This document shows, one piece after another, positions 46,551 through 57,352 of a stretch of 64,000 nucleotides of DNA. Position 1 is the first letter of the stretch, and each line of letters starts with the position of its first letter. Origin of the DNA: Bryoerythrophyllum caledonicum (Eukaryota > Streptophyta > Bryopsida > Pottiales > Pottiaceae); the NCBI GenBank assembly GCA_963971425.1, contig OZ020519.1:10060028-10124027 (forward strand), read 5' to 3'. The notes below the pieces were generated by a model. The model worked only from the letters and a program-made list of their open reading frames with translations, had not been told where the DNA came from and made no database searches. The position numbers and the translations under genes were made by a program.

Positions 46551-49346
46551 GCTACACTAAGATGACATTTAGTGTAGTGGTACGAATAGTATACTTACCC
46601 TAGTACACTATTTGATAAGAAGTTGGCAATGTTTGCCTCTATCTGTTTGCCTTTATGTGTTTATACACATTATTTAATGTATATTTGATATTTATTAAAT
46701 ATATCTTTAATTTATAATGAAAGTTTAATGTATGTTTCATGTTTATTTGATGTATATTTAGTAAATATATAGAAAATATTTAATAAATATTTAATGAATA
46801 TCTAGTGAAAATTTATTGTATATTTGATGTATGTTTGTATATTTAATGATTATGAAATGTATATTTAATTATTATTTAATTATTATTTAATTATTATTTA
46901 ATTATTATTTAATTATTATTTAATGAAGTCTTAATGTGTATTTAATGTATATTTAACCCCTAAAGTTCCTTGACATTTTCTGTCCAAAACTAGTCAAAAA
47001 CTGCCATAGTCAAACATGGCCACAATAATCACAATTTTTAGAAGAATTTTCAACTTTTAACCGTAAGATCTAAAACTAGACTCATGTATAATAATCCTGT
47101 AAAATTTTAGTTGCAATCCACCGCACGGATGTGAAGATTATAGTGTTTGAAGTGCACGAAGTAGTTTTTTCCCCTCTTGCCCGACAAAGTCAGCTCACTT
47201 TGACTAAGCATATCTCCTAGTTTTTAGAGTACATTGTGTTGGAAATCATAACCAGTACAAAGAATATGATGTTAGCTAAGTGTGCAAAATTTGAGGTCAT
47301 TTCGAGTGGTACATCATGCTCAAATAAATACTTTAGTGAAAGGGGGTATAAAACAATGCAAATGACTACAAATGAAGTGAGAAATTATTTGCTAAATATG
47401 AATTTAGAAATTTAAAAATCCGTACGGTTGAAATGTGGAATTTATTTATTTACTTATTTTAGAGATTTTTTTTTTCTAAAATGGGTGAAATCTCTAATTT
47501 TAATGAATTTATTGAATTATTCAAATATTATAAGTGAGGGCAGGGCTTCAAAATGGGGACCCTTCAAGAAATGAAGGGCCACGTCATTCACCCACTCCCC
47601 TGTGCGGGACCCGCACAGCTCCTCGGGGGTGGCCCGCCACTGCAAGGCGGCGTTTTGTTTTTTCTTTTTTTTCTTTTTTTTCTTTTTTTTCTTTTTTTTC
47701 TTTTTTTTTTCCCACACGTGCCATCTCTTTCAGTACCCACAGCCCCTGCCATGCACCACTTTTTGCTATTTTTTAAAATTTTCTGTTTATCTCTTTTCTT
47801 GGAATTTGTAGGGTCTTCCCTTCCACTATTCCTCCCCTTGATTTGGGCTGCCCCACCCTTTCTCCACCCTTTGTGCCCCTAATTACTGCCCCTCTTTCAC
47901 ACTTGCATTTCATTGGTTCCCAGGGGTGCCCACGCTGCCCATCCTCCCCATTTTTGACAGTAGGTGGTACTAACTTTTAAACCGTAAATCCAAAAAAAAA
48001 TTTGAAATACCTCCACGAAGCTCTTATCAGGGCCGATCTATAATAAAAGTTTTTTAAAAAAAGGATTTTTTTTCGAATTTTAGGAACCTGCCCAAAATGT
48101 GAAATCCCCCCGAAGGAGACTCTGGTCCTTTAGGGGTTAATGTATATTTGTATATTGAACGAAATATTTATGAATATTTAATGGAATTTTAATGAATATT
48201 TAGTGTATATTTAATGTATGTATACTTAATTTATATTTGATGATCGCTTAATGAATATTTAATTATTTCATTATGTATATTTATTGTAAATTTAATTATT
48301 CAAGGAATATTCAATGCATATTTTATAGAATATTTATGCATATTTAATAAATATTCAATGCATATTTAATGAATACCTAATGAATATTTAATATAAATTT
48401 CTATATTTATTGTATATTTATTGTGTATTTCATGTATATTTCTATATTTATTGCATATTTATTGTGTATTTATTGTATATTTATGTTTTTTTCCTTTTCC
48501 AATATTCCTTCCTTTTCTCACTTTCCTTCTAAATCCAAGTTCTTATTTTTCCAATCTTGTACTTGTAGTGTCATTTTCCTTTGTACATTCTATTTTGTCC
48601 AATTTTTGGGATTTTCCTTCTGTTCCATATCTATGTTCTATTTTTTCCAATTTTTCTCTTGTATAGTGTTGTTTTTCTAAATGCACTCAAAATCTTCTTT
48701 ACTTTGATGCTCAAAATGTTCATACAATAATTCTCTAGGAACTTTCATACACTAAATGTTCACAAGTAAAAATACTTATGTTCCACTATTTATTCAAATT
48801 GACATTTAGAGTACACTAATGATCACATTTAGTGTAGCATACACTAAATGCTAAGCCATACACTAAATGCAAAATTCGCAATTGGTGTAGTGACATAACC
48901 ATACAGTAAATGTGAAAGACTACACTATATGTGAATTTCAGTAAAGATTGTAACGGATTTTATTTTACTCGTGCGCATTTAGTGTATGAAAAGTAAAAAA
49001 ACATAATATGTTCATTAAGACAAAAAACAATTTGGACGAGTCCTAGAGAATCATGGAGAGTTTCGAGGAATCTTGTAGGAATCATTTGAGAATCATTTGG
49101 GAATCTTTTGGTGGATCTTTTTAATTAATCATTTATGACATTGGCATCTAACACTAATTGCGAACTTGTTCACAAATAGTGTACTAAGGTAATTTCACTA
49201 TGCGCGCTCATACACTAAATGTGATCTTTAGTGTAGTTGTTGACATTTAATGTATAGTTTTGTAACTACACTAATTGCAAACTTCACAATTAGTGTATGG
49301 GTTTGCATTGAGTGTCCACTACACTAAATGTCATCTTAAGTGTAGC
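46551..49346. mobile_element. 2.8-kb AT-rich element with TACACTAA-type inverted ends
   Basis: Left end GCTACACTAAGATGACATTT pairs with right end AAATGTCATCTTAAGTGTAGC, with one-base slippage, over about 30 bp. The interior is built of degenerate AATGTATATTTAATG repeats and contains many further TACACTAAATG motifs near 48730-49340. No transposase. A TA duplication is possible but not certain, because the bases next to it also match. A second element is nested at 46957-48136. Confidence 0.6.
46957..48136. mobile_element. 1,180-bp TTAA-flanked element (piggyBac-like ends), nested
   Basis: Ends CCCCTAAAGTTCC and GGTCCTTTAGGGG are inverted, and TTAA is present on both sides (46953-46956 and 48137-48140). 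Removing the element rejoins the surrounding AATGTATATTTAATG repeat seamlessly, which supports the boundaries. It is more GC-rich than its host. It has no recognisable transposase and contains a (TTTTTTTTC)n tract at 47660-47710. Confidence 0.65.
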
Positions 49347-49789
49347 ACCCTAGCAGCGCCTATGGAATGCCTTCATGGAGGTCTATGGATGGTTAACTTG
49401 TCTCTTCTCGAAATAACATACATGTGTTCTATATTTGGATGGTTTACCACCAAACAAATATCTTTTTTTGTTCAAAAAATAAGGTTTGACTCAAAATAAG
49501 AATTGATTGATTTTCTTGTTTTTACCAAAAAGAACACTAAAAATTGCCGCTAATGGCTTAGAAATTGCTAAATATCTCTAAAATAATTTATTATGTTTTC
49601 GTCTTTTAAACCTCAAATTTGATTAGAAAGAGATGTCAGAAGTAGCTTCTTTCGGTTCCTCTTGTGAAGAAGGCCTCTGATATGCTTGCATGATACCCTT
49701 TCTTAATGTATTCAAAAAATTCATTCTAGTGCAGCCATCACAATGCTCATGGCAATCCTTTGAAAAGATGTATGTGGAAATAGTCTGCT
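49347..49789. other. Intergenic, nothing recognised
   Basis: Short stretch between two TACACTAA-rich segments, without a supportable feature. Confidence 0.5.
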
Positions 49790-50336
49790 GCACTACACTA
49801 AACATCGCATTTAGGGTATTGCACACTAAATACAAACCCATACACTAAATGTAAAAATTACAATTAGTGTAGTGACACAACAATACACTAAATTTGAAAC
49901 ATTACACTATATGCAAATTCTAGTAAAGATTTGAAGGATATTTTTCTTACATGTGCACCTTTTGAGTATAGAAAGCGTGCTTCTGTAAACTGCCAAGTAT
50001 CTTCCCTAGAAACTTCTAGAGGCCGAATCTCACTCATAGCATCTATGAACTGGGCAGATGAGGTGTTTTTTGACATCTATATCTTTAGTAGATGTTAGAA
50101 AGCAACTCATATGTGTGATTTAGACGGAATTGGAGTAAGTTATGGTCATGCAAAGATTCTGCTTATAAATTGATTTGGGAATAGGGAGGAGTCAACGGGG
50201 AGAATAAAGGCTTGACAACTTGTAGGTGATTGATTGAGGGTTTTATAAATGACATTGGTGGTTTACACTAATTGTGAGCTTATTCACATATAGTGTACGA
50301 AAGTAAGTACACTATTTGCGACCATACACTAAATGT
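49790..50336. repeat. TACACTAAATG-rich segment abutting the AK6 fragment
   Basis: Contains repeated TACACTAAATG/CATTTAGTGTA motifs at both ends (49793-49920 and 50255-50334), like the subterminal parts of the 46551-49346 element. Exact ends are not resolved. Its right edge directly precedes AK6-like coding sequence. Confidence 0.5.
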
Positions 50337-50614
50337 CGCTGCACGACGGCTGGGACGAGGAGCTCAAATGCTTCATCCTCACCGACGATTTGGTGAGTAT
50401 AATCAATCCATGGTGTTCTCTTCTCCAGGGTTTAAGGAGAATGCTCACGTTGTTTTCCTGTGTTGTAGCTGATCGACGAGATAGAAGAGATGGTGAAGGG
50501 CGGTGGGAATATCGTGGACTACCATAGCTGCAACATCGTCCCGGAGCGTTGGTTTGATGCCGTCGTGGTGCTGCAGACGGATAATGGCGTGCTGTATGAG
50601 CGCCTCACCAACAG
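50337..50614 (+). pseudogene. Adenylate kinase isoenzyme 6 (AK6/FAP7-like) gene fragment, two exons
   Basis: AK6 proteins are small nuclear adenylate kinases/ATPases that act in 40S ribosome maturation. Exon a (50337-50393) encodes LHDGWDEELKCFILTDDL. Exon b (50469-50614) encodes [20 protein letters not shown], then [18 protein letters not shown] and VLYERLTNR. The splice is in frame and uses GTGAGT and TTGTAG. The conserved VDYHGCDF-PERWFD motif of AK6 is present with changes (S for G, N for D). The N-terminal P-loop exon is absent: the TACACTAA-rich repeat abuts exon a. The 3' exon would fall at or beyond the N gap. It is a fragment, or a gene hidden by the gap. Confidence 0.75.
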
Positions 50615-50678
50615 GTCGGTGTTCGTTGCGAGCTAACCTTGCATTTGCCTAATTGAAGAAATGATGTTCGTAACTTTG

Positions 50679-50878
50679 NNNNNNNNNNNNNNNNNNNNNN
50701 NNNNNNNNNNNNNNNNNNNNNNNNNNNNNNNNNNNNNNNNNNNNNNNNNNNNNNNNNNNNNNNNNNNNNNNNNNNNNNNNNNNNNNNNNNNNNNNNNNNN
50801 NNNNNNNNNNNNNNNNNNNNNNNNNNNNNNNNNNNNNNNNNNNNNNNNNNNNNNNNNNNNNNNNNNNNNNNNNNNNNN
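50679..50878. other. Assembly gap of 200 N
   Basis: Run of exactly 200 N. Any reading frame crossing it is meaningless. Confidence 0.99.
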
Positions 50879-50880
50879 TC

Positions 50881-51110
50881 ATGCCCGTGCCCAGTCCCCG
50901 TCCTCGTGCCCGTGCCCGTCCCCGTGCCTGTGCCTGTCCCCGTGCCTGTGCCTGTCCCCGTGCCTGTGCCCGTCCTCGTCCCCGTGCCCGTGCCAGTGCC
51001 AGTGCCCGTCCCCGTTCCTGTCCCTGTCCCCATGCCCATCCCCGTCCCCGTGTCCGTCCCCGTCCCCGTCCCCGTCCCGTCCTCGCCCCCGTCCCCGCCC
51101 CCATTCCCGC
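50881..51110. repeat. (CCCGTG/CCCGTC)n GC-rich hexamer microsatellite
   Basis: About 230 bp of CCCGTGCC/CCCGTCC hexamer variants begins directly after the gap and is the likely cause of the assembly break. It produces Pro/Val and Arg/Ala artefact ORFs on both strands. Confidence 0.9.
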
Positions 51111-51117
51111 CCCATCC

Positions 51118-51613
51118 TTTGATCCAAAACCCTAACTTTTAGCTTTCATTTTATTCAAAACCCTAACTTTAGCTTTTCATCCAAAAGCATTTTTCATCCA
51201 CGTATTCATCCAAAAGGATCGTTCATCCATCAATGCGTTCATCCATTGGACGCGTTCTTCATCCTGAATTTTTTTAAAGATATAGATAAGAAAAGATGTT
51301 CAAAGTCCCCACTTGTAGTCAAATTTTTACTTATGGTCAAAACTCTGTAAGAGGTCAATTGTATGAACTGTCAATTATTGACTCAATTAAATGTTCATAA
51401 ATGGTCAATTCATGACTTGACCACTTCAATTTCCGCACACATCCTTGAATTCCTAACTTTTTTAAACTTTTGTGCCGCCCTACGGATGCCATGAAACATT
51501 CAGCACCTTTGACTCTAGCTATCGCGTTCATTATTTGAGATATGAACACAAATTTTAGCTTTTTAAATAGGTCTTCTCAAAGGCTATAAAAAGAACTCAT
51601 TACTTGCCCAAAT
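51118..51613. other. Non-coding spacer with TTCATCCA short repeats
   Basis: Several TTCATCCA copies at 51176-51262 just after the microsatellite. Otherwise nothing recognised. Confidence 0.5.
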
Positions 51614-51870
51614 TAGATTAGAATTGAGGGAGTTAGAGGTGTTAGAGTAGTGGAGTGTACTCTGATTTACAACCCTGGGGGGCTGCACCTTTGAATGGCC
51701 ATATTCAAGGCAATTTAGCTCGTGTTAGAGCGTGCGTAGGCATTTCGGAAAGATCTCTTTGAGGGCTATTCAATTGAGATGAAGGAAGCAAAAATCAGAT
51801 AGGAATTGAGGGAGTGAGAGGTGTTAGAGTGGTGGAGTGTACTCTGATTTACAAATGGGGGGGCCGTAGT
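51614..51870. repeat. Direct duplication upstream of the Harbinger transposase
   Basis: About 65 bp (AATTGAGGGAGT, AGAGGTGTTAGAGT, GGAGTGTACTCTGATTTACA) occurs at about 51621-51683 and again at 51803-51866. It may belong to the element's 5' end. TIRs were not identified. Confidence 0.7.
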
Positions 51871-51910
51871 ATAATTAAAGTTTGCTATAATAATCCTCAG
51901 TACGAGTACT

Positions 51911-53083
51911 ATGGCGGATAGTGGTTTGTCAGATAGTGATTTTTATGGATCCGATAGCAGCGATGAGGATTTGGGTGACTTTGAAGTTGAATTGAGAGCA
52001 ATTCTTCAGAGTTTGGTGGCTGCAACAAATGCATACCATCTTTTCAATGCAAACGAGTGGGACGATAATGGTCAACAATCTGTGAACCCATTGAGAGGTG
52101 TTCGAGATATGCTTGGATGGCTTAGAGAAACACCATGTATGTTCAAGACTTTAACTAATTTTACGTTGGTAGAATTTGAAGAGCTATGCAGGTTAGTGTG
52201 TCCAACCATTGCTGGAAACGCAAGATCAACAGGTGCTCCTCAACGTTTGCAAGGTCGTCCTCCAAAGCTTAACCCTGAACAAAGGCTATTAAATTTCATT
52301 TGGTTTATGAAGTGTGATTCGGTAACATCCTACGACTCATTCCATTGGAACTGGTCTGCTAGTTCAGTGTGTGATGATGCAGTGTTTATCGCTTCGTGTG
52401 TTGCCGATGCAATAGGCGATGAAATTCAATGGCCAAATGCTAGGAAACGACAACAATTGGGGAGAAGGTTGCCTCAGTTCCAGGGATGCATTGGTTACAT
52501 TGATGGTACTCTGGTACAGATTCGCAGGCCATGGCAAGATGAAAATCATGCTAAATGGTTCAATGGACGCAAGAAGATGTATTGCATGAATAACACGGTG
52601 ATTTTGGATCACGATGGACTTTTTATTCATGTGGATACGGGGTTTCCTGGTTCGTATCATGACGTCAATGTCTTACGACAATCAAGGGTCTACAACGAAT
52701 GGCAAAGACGTTTTACACTTGGAGACAATTACCAAGAGTATTTGTTAGGCGATCCAGGCTACACAGGTGAAGAAATGTTCATTATGAGACGATTGAGTGA
52801 CCGCGAGATACCAGAAGATACAGATTATGGTTTAGTAAAAGAATTCAACAAGATGCATGCAGGCTATCGAGTGCGTGTTGAATGGGGCATTGGTGGACCA
52901 AAACAAAAATGGCGCCGTCTTATGAAACGATATGATTCAACTCGGATCAAATACGATACTTTTTTCATGGCTGCTTGCGTGCTGACTAATTTCATCCATC
53001 GACGACGAATGGATTGGTCTGAGGAGGTGATTGGAGAACAAGAAGATAATGAAGACAACCATGGATGGGATGGAGATTATTAG
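51911..53083 (+). CDS. PIF/Harbinger (HARBI1-like) DDE transposase
   Basis: An intronless 390-codon ORF starting MADSGLSDSDFYGSDSSDED, an acidic leader. The DDE_Tnp_4 core is complete: GYIDGTLVQI (first D), GFPGSYHDVNVLRQS (second D), YLLGDPGYTG, and RVRVEWGIGGPK (E). A helix-turn-helix-like segment (FVEELCRL... RPPKLNPEQRLLNF) precedes it. The length is typical and the ORF has no stops, so it may be functional. Its usual partner protein is encoded convergently at 54390-55418. Element termini were not found. Confidence 0.9.
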   Translation: MADSGLSDSDFYGSDSSDEDLGDFEVELRAILQSLVAATNAYHLFNANEWDDNGQQSVNPLRGVRDMLGWLRETPCMFKTLTNFTLVEFEELCRLVCPTIAGNARSTGAPQRLQGRPPKLNPEQRLLNFIWFMKCDSVTSYDSFHWNWSASSVCDDAVFIASCVADAIGDEIQWPNARKRQQLGRRLPQFQGCIGYIDGTLVQIRRPWQDENHAKWFNGRKKMYCMNNTVILDHDGLFIHVDTGFPGSYHDVNVLRQSRVYNEWQRRFTLGDNYQEYLLGDPGYTGEEMFIMRRLSDREIPEDTDYGLVKEFNKMHAGYRVRVEWGIGGPKQKWRRLMKRYDSTRIKYDTFFMAACVLTNFIHRRRMDWSEEVIGEQEDNEDNHGWDGDY

Positions 53084-53473
53084 ATCCATAGTTCACATTT
53101 ATCAATAGAGTAATTAAATTATATGATTCTATTCTAGCCATACAATATGTAATATTTTATTTGAAAGGTCTTTTCTTTACCTTTGATGTAGACCAGTATG
53201 TAATTTATGCATTGTACTTTCCATAAAGTAATATTTATAAAGATATATTGTTATTTATTGCATATGCAATGTATACAGCATTTTTAACAATGTAATTTTA
53301 TGGATATTTCTGATATGTGACTTCCACATACTTTGTAATTAATGTAACAAAATGCTCTTCTAGAGTATCAATATAATGTACACATGATAAACTAAAGCTA
53401 ATGCAACAAGTTGCATGCTTTTTGGAATGAATATGTGTGTTTTATGGAAATTTTAGTATTTTGTCACTAATGG

Positions 53474-53620
53474 GACTAATGTCCTACGAGGACATTAGTC
53501 ACATTAGTCATATTAGTCACATTAGTCACATTAGTCACATTAGTCACAGTAGTCACATTAGTCACATTAGTCACAGTAGTCACATTAGTCACATTAGTCA
53601 CATTAGTCACATTAGTCACA
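53474..53620. repeat. Hairpin plus (ATTAGTCAC)n nonamer array
   Basis: GACTAATGTCC-TACGA-GGACATTAGTC (53474-53500) is a perfect 11-bp inverted repeat. It leads directly into about 14 copies of ATTAGTCAC or variants up to 53620. Confidence 0.85.
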
Positions 53621-54320
53621 ACACACAAAATCTTCCATAACTCTCACATGAAGAAGCCTAATCTTGTAAAATTTTCTATATGTCCTTTACACTACATAAG
53701 CCACATTCAATTCAATTTGTATCACCATTGTACCTTTTTTAAAATATATACATCAAGCCTACATAAACATTTTGGTTATTTTATTTTTGGATATGAATTT
53801 TGATCTGCATAGAGTTGATGTAGACCCCGAATTAAGATCAATGAGTTTTTTTTATATTGGTTTTTTAGCCTTGTTATAACTTATTTGTGTTGTCCTTAAA
53901 GGATTATATGCTTTTGAAATTTATTATAGTTTTAGATATAAATACAATTTGGAACATGTTCTTGAAATAACATAAATTAGGTGCAAATTTAATTTCTATT
54001 TATTTAAGAGAAGTTTGTCCTTCTTATATTTCCTAAGAATTAAAATAGTAATATTTTGAAATAATGGACTACAAAATGTATTGTATACTTGAAGAGTCTT
54101 AAAGCTTGTTTACAAGAAACCTCATAACCATAGGCCCATGTACATTTCATTCTAGTTGGTCCTCTTTTAAAGACATATTTAAATAAGAATAAGAATTGGC
54201 TACAAATTCATGGTGCTTTCATTTAAGTGTATGTAATAGATATATGTGCCTTGATACATGTACATAGTAAATACAATGACATGTAAAATTAAATACGATG
54301 AAAAGTATAAATACCCAGTA

Positions 54321-54324
<4 letters not shown>

Positions 54325-54366
<42 letters not shown>
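54325..54366. repeat. (TA)n microsatellite
   Basis: About 21 TA units between the two convergent Harbinger genes, just beyond the stop of the minus-strand gene. Confidence 0.95.
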
Positions 54367-54370
<4 letters not shown>

Positions 54371-54389
54371 TTGAATTTAAAGTAATACA

Positions 54390-55418
54390 TCAGAATTTGG
54401 TATTCAAAATTTCATCCATCTCTCTTTTGAATTCTTGAGGAGAATAAAATCCTTCGTCTCTAAAACGGAATAAATCGTTCATGCGCATTGACCGATCCTT
54501 GGATCCAAACATACGAGCTCTTTTCCTTTCAGATTCCATTTTGAGCTGTATAAGTCCATCTCTATTTTCCTCTCCTTGTGCAAAGGTACTAGCCAAAGAT
54601 GAAATTCCCTTTGCTGTTTCTGCTAGAATCTCACTTTTAGTTTTCGGTCTTTCTTTTTCTCCATCTCCCCCACTCCGAATGTTTCCATTGTTTTCTTGGC
54701 CAGTTGAAGTGTCACTAGACATGTTTGGGCTCATTTGGTCCACTAAGTCTCGGCGCCTCTTGAGTGTACACCTTTTTGCATGGGAGTCGGTACCTTTGAT
54801 TTGATCTAAGAAGTCCTTTGATTGAAGGGTTGCCTTTTCTGAATTTTCCTCATTACTAGTACCAGTTTTCAACTCCTTCAAGGTATCTCTCAATTTTTCT
54901 TTAAGAGACTCAGGTTGGAAAGTGGAGTTTGGAAACTCCTTTTGATAGTCAACATAAACATCCTTGCAAACCTTGTTTGGAATGATTTGAGTGCAGCTTG
55001 TTTTTTTATTTGAATATTCATTAAAATGCTTGTGGTAACTAGAAACCAAAAAACTTAAATGAAAGCTATCAATCAAATAAGCTCTAGTCTTGGGATTTTT
55101 ATTCTTCTTTGCCACTGCTGCCTGAGCATGCTGGTCAATGGTGGGTTGCAATGAATTTTTAGAAATGTGAAATTGCCCCTCTGAGGGCTGCAATGGACTC
55201 TGAGAGCTTTGAACATGCCCCTGGGTGGGCTGCAAGAAGCTCTGGGAGCTTTGAAAATGCCCCGGGGAAGCATGCAATGGGGTCTGTAAACCCTGACAAT
55301 TTCCTTGAGACAAGCTACTTCTCCCCAAAGCTTGAGCCATCCAAAGATCATCATCTTCTTCTTCTATTCTGACCGAAGCAGGATCAAACATATATCCCTT
55401 CAAACAGAAATAACACAA
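54390..55418 (-). CDS. Harbinger-associated DNA-binding-type accessory protein (Myb/SANT-like, probable)
   Basis: A 342-codon ORF convergent with the transposase. The N-terminal part has three degenerate repeats (LQTPLHASPGHFQSS, FLQPTQGHVQSS, PLQPSEGQFHIS). The middle (LIDSFHLSFLVSSYHKHFNE onward) is basic and helix-rich, and the C-terminus RFRDEGFYSPQEFKREMDEI is typical of ORF1 proteins of plant PIF/Harbinger elements. Those proteins bind terminal sequences and carry the transposase into the nucleus. The family motif is weak by eye; the assignment rests largely on proximity to the transposase. The true start may be the internal MFDPASV or lie in an upstream exon. Confidence 0.55.
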   Translation of the reverse strand: MCYFCLKGYMFDPASVRIEEEDDDLWMAQALGRSSLSQGNCQGLQTPLHASPGHFQSSQSFLQPTQGHVQSSQSPLQPSEGQFHISKNSLQPTIDQHAQAAVAKKNKNPKTRAYLIDSFHLSFLVSSYHKHFNEYSNKKTSCTQIIPNKVCKDVYVDYQKEFPNSTFQPESLKEKLRDTLKELKTGTSNEENSEKATLQSKDFLDQIKGTDSHAKRCTLKRRRDLVDQMSPNMSSDTSTGQENNGNIRSGGDGEKERPKTKSEILAETAKGISSLASTFAQGEENRDGLIQLKMESERKRARMFGSKDRSMRMNDLFRFRDEGFYSPQEFKREMDEILNTKF

Positions 55419-55952
55419 ATTTAAACTCTAAGACAAAAAATTCAATGTACAAATCTAACCAAATTGAACATGCACAATCAACAATCACAATCAAATCAAC
55501 CACATGAAACCATGCCAAACCAAACCAAATTCTACCATAATACATTAAGAACAAACTAACACAAGCAACAAACTAACATAACCAGCAAATAAACAGTAGC
55601 AACAAACAAACATATCAAATCAAGCCAAAGTTCATCAAATCAAGCCCCACAGCATAAAACTCACGATACAGTAACACAGTGCATGCAAACAAGTACATCA
55701 GATCAACCCAAGCATAAAACTCGCAAAACAGTCACACAATGCATGCAAAACTTGTACATCCCCTTAAACCAAACACATCAGATCACATCTAATCAAACCA
55801 AGCTCATCAGAGAAAAACAAATCAGACATACAGAAAATCTGAGAAAAACGAATCAGACACATAGAAACAACAAAAAAAAATATAGAAAAAACCTCGACAA
55901 CAATAGGTACCGACGACATTGCGCTCCCTCAACATCAACTACATCTCACAAA

Positions 55953-56175
55953 GTGAACAATACCATTTTGGAATTGTACATCACAGATCAGGGTGCTCAG
56001 AAAAAAAAGTACAACAGGAACCGAAGAGGATTTGTGAAAAAGTGACTGGAACTCAGAGCAACAATACCATTTTGGAATTAACGAAATGTACATCATTGAT
56101 CAGGGTGCTTAGCAAAAAAAGTACAGCAGGAACCGAAGAGGATTTGTAGAAAAGTGACTGGAACTCAGAGCAACA
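55953..56175. repeat. About 110-bp tandem duplication
   Basis: Two copies running from AACAATACCATTTTGGAATT through CAGGAACCGAAGAGGATTTG to AGTGACTGGAACTCAGAG, with a few changes. It lies upstream of the Harbinger accessory gene. Confidence 0.85.
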
Positions 56176-56319
56176 ACTTTGCAGAGCACCCCATCACGAC
56201 AGCAGGTACTGACGACGCGCAAACGGAGTCAAGACAGCAGGTACCGACGACGCACAAACCCTGTATGACAACCCTAAACCGACGACACACAAACAGGAAG
56301 CAAACTTACCGACGACGTC

Positions 56320-56425
56320 ATCTCCGACTCTGCGCTCCTCCGACACTGCGCTCCTCCGACAACACTGCGTTCCTCCGACGACACTGCGCTCCTCTTCCGA
56401 CACTACGCTCGTCTTCCGGCACTCC
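56320..56425. repeat. Short GC-rich tandem repeat (ACTGCGCTCCTCCGAC)
   Basis: About five imperfect 17-24 bp copies. Confidence 0.7.
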
Positions 56426-56620
56426 CCTCCCCCTCCAACAATGCGCTCTCCTTCGCACAACGGCCGAGCGCCGTGCAAGTGCTCCTCCTCAGATTTGCCC
56501 TCCCCGTCACAAACTCCTCCCCTATGAACCCTTCTCCCCTTCTCCCTTCCGAAGCTCACAGACGGGAACCCACTACAACCCTAGTATTCCAACGTGCTTC
56601 TCTGACACCCCACAGCACCC

Positions 56621-56707
56621 CATGTGAAACTTGTGACAAACACTCGGCGCATGTGAAACTTGTGACAACACTCGGCGCATGTGAAACTTGTGACAATACT
56701 CGGCGCT
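56621..56707. repeat. About 31-bp tandem repeat, three copies
   Basis: Three successive copies of CATGTGAAACTTGTGACAA followed by ACTCGGCG. Confidence 0.9.
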
Positions 56708-57352
56708 CAATAGAAGCCAGGCTCAAACTCGAGTTTGGGAATTCTATCCCTCAAAAACTAGTCTATCCAGTGTGCTATTCAAGGTCTACAGTGGAACCCT
56801 GCCAGTGGACTCGGCGACCCTGGCTTTTCCATTTTACAGGTTAGAAACTGAGGATTTGGGGTACTTTGCGGATAACTCTAAGGAGTCTGTAAAGATTGAC
56901 AATGTCCACGTCTAAATAAAATCCATAACTAGGTGTTGTCGGGGCATGTTAATTCAAACCACAGACAGGATTCACAACAGAGTAATACAGAATCAAAGCC
57001 CTCGAGATTTTGTGGGCATATAAATAATATTGTACCTTCCGTGAACTCCATAAAGACGCTCATCCAAATTTGCCAGTCTAGAGTTTGGAGCTGTGAACAG
57101 CCCCAAAACCCGCGATGGTACCGATCAAGGATGTTGACTCGAAGTGCGGTTCCATATCGACGGCAAGCTTGTGACCCAAATTTTCGTTACAAACTTCCTT
57201 TCTGCAGTGAGGCAACAAGATCAGAAAACGATGATGCATGTTCAAGAATATGAAACCACCAAAACAAGACAAACTAGTCAGATTCCATCTAACTCCGTGT
57301 ACTCATCGGTCAGTCTCTAGCTCACTGCAACATCCTTCAATCGCATGATAAA
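56708..57352. other. Intergenic, nothing recognised
   Basis: No supportable coding or repeat feature. It is the 3' flank of the coiled-coil gene that ends at 57353. Confidence 0.5.

Noticed and set aside
47517..47882. ORFs over the T-rich tract (poly-Phe or poly-Lys)
   Set aside because: Products of (TTTTTTTTC)n low-complexity DNA.
50605..51142. Long Gly-Thr, Arg-Gly and Pro-Val ORFs across the gap
   Set aside because: They consist of N and a hexamer microsatellite.
51600..57000. Terminal inverted repeats of the PIF/Harbinger element
   Set aside because: I compared both flanks and found only direct duplications; no TIR with a TWA duplication could be supported.
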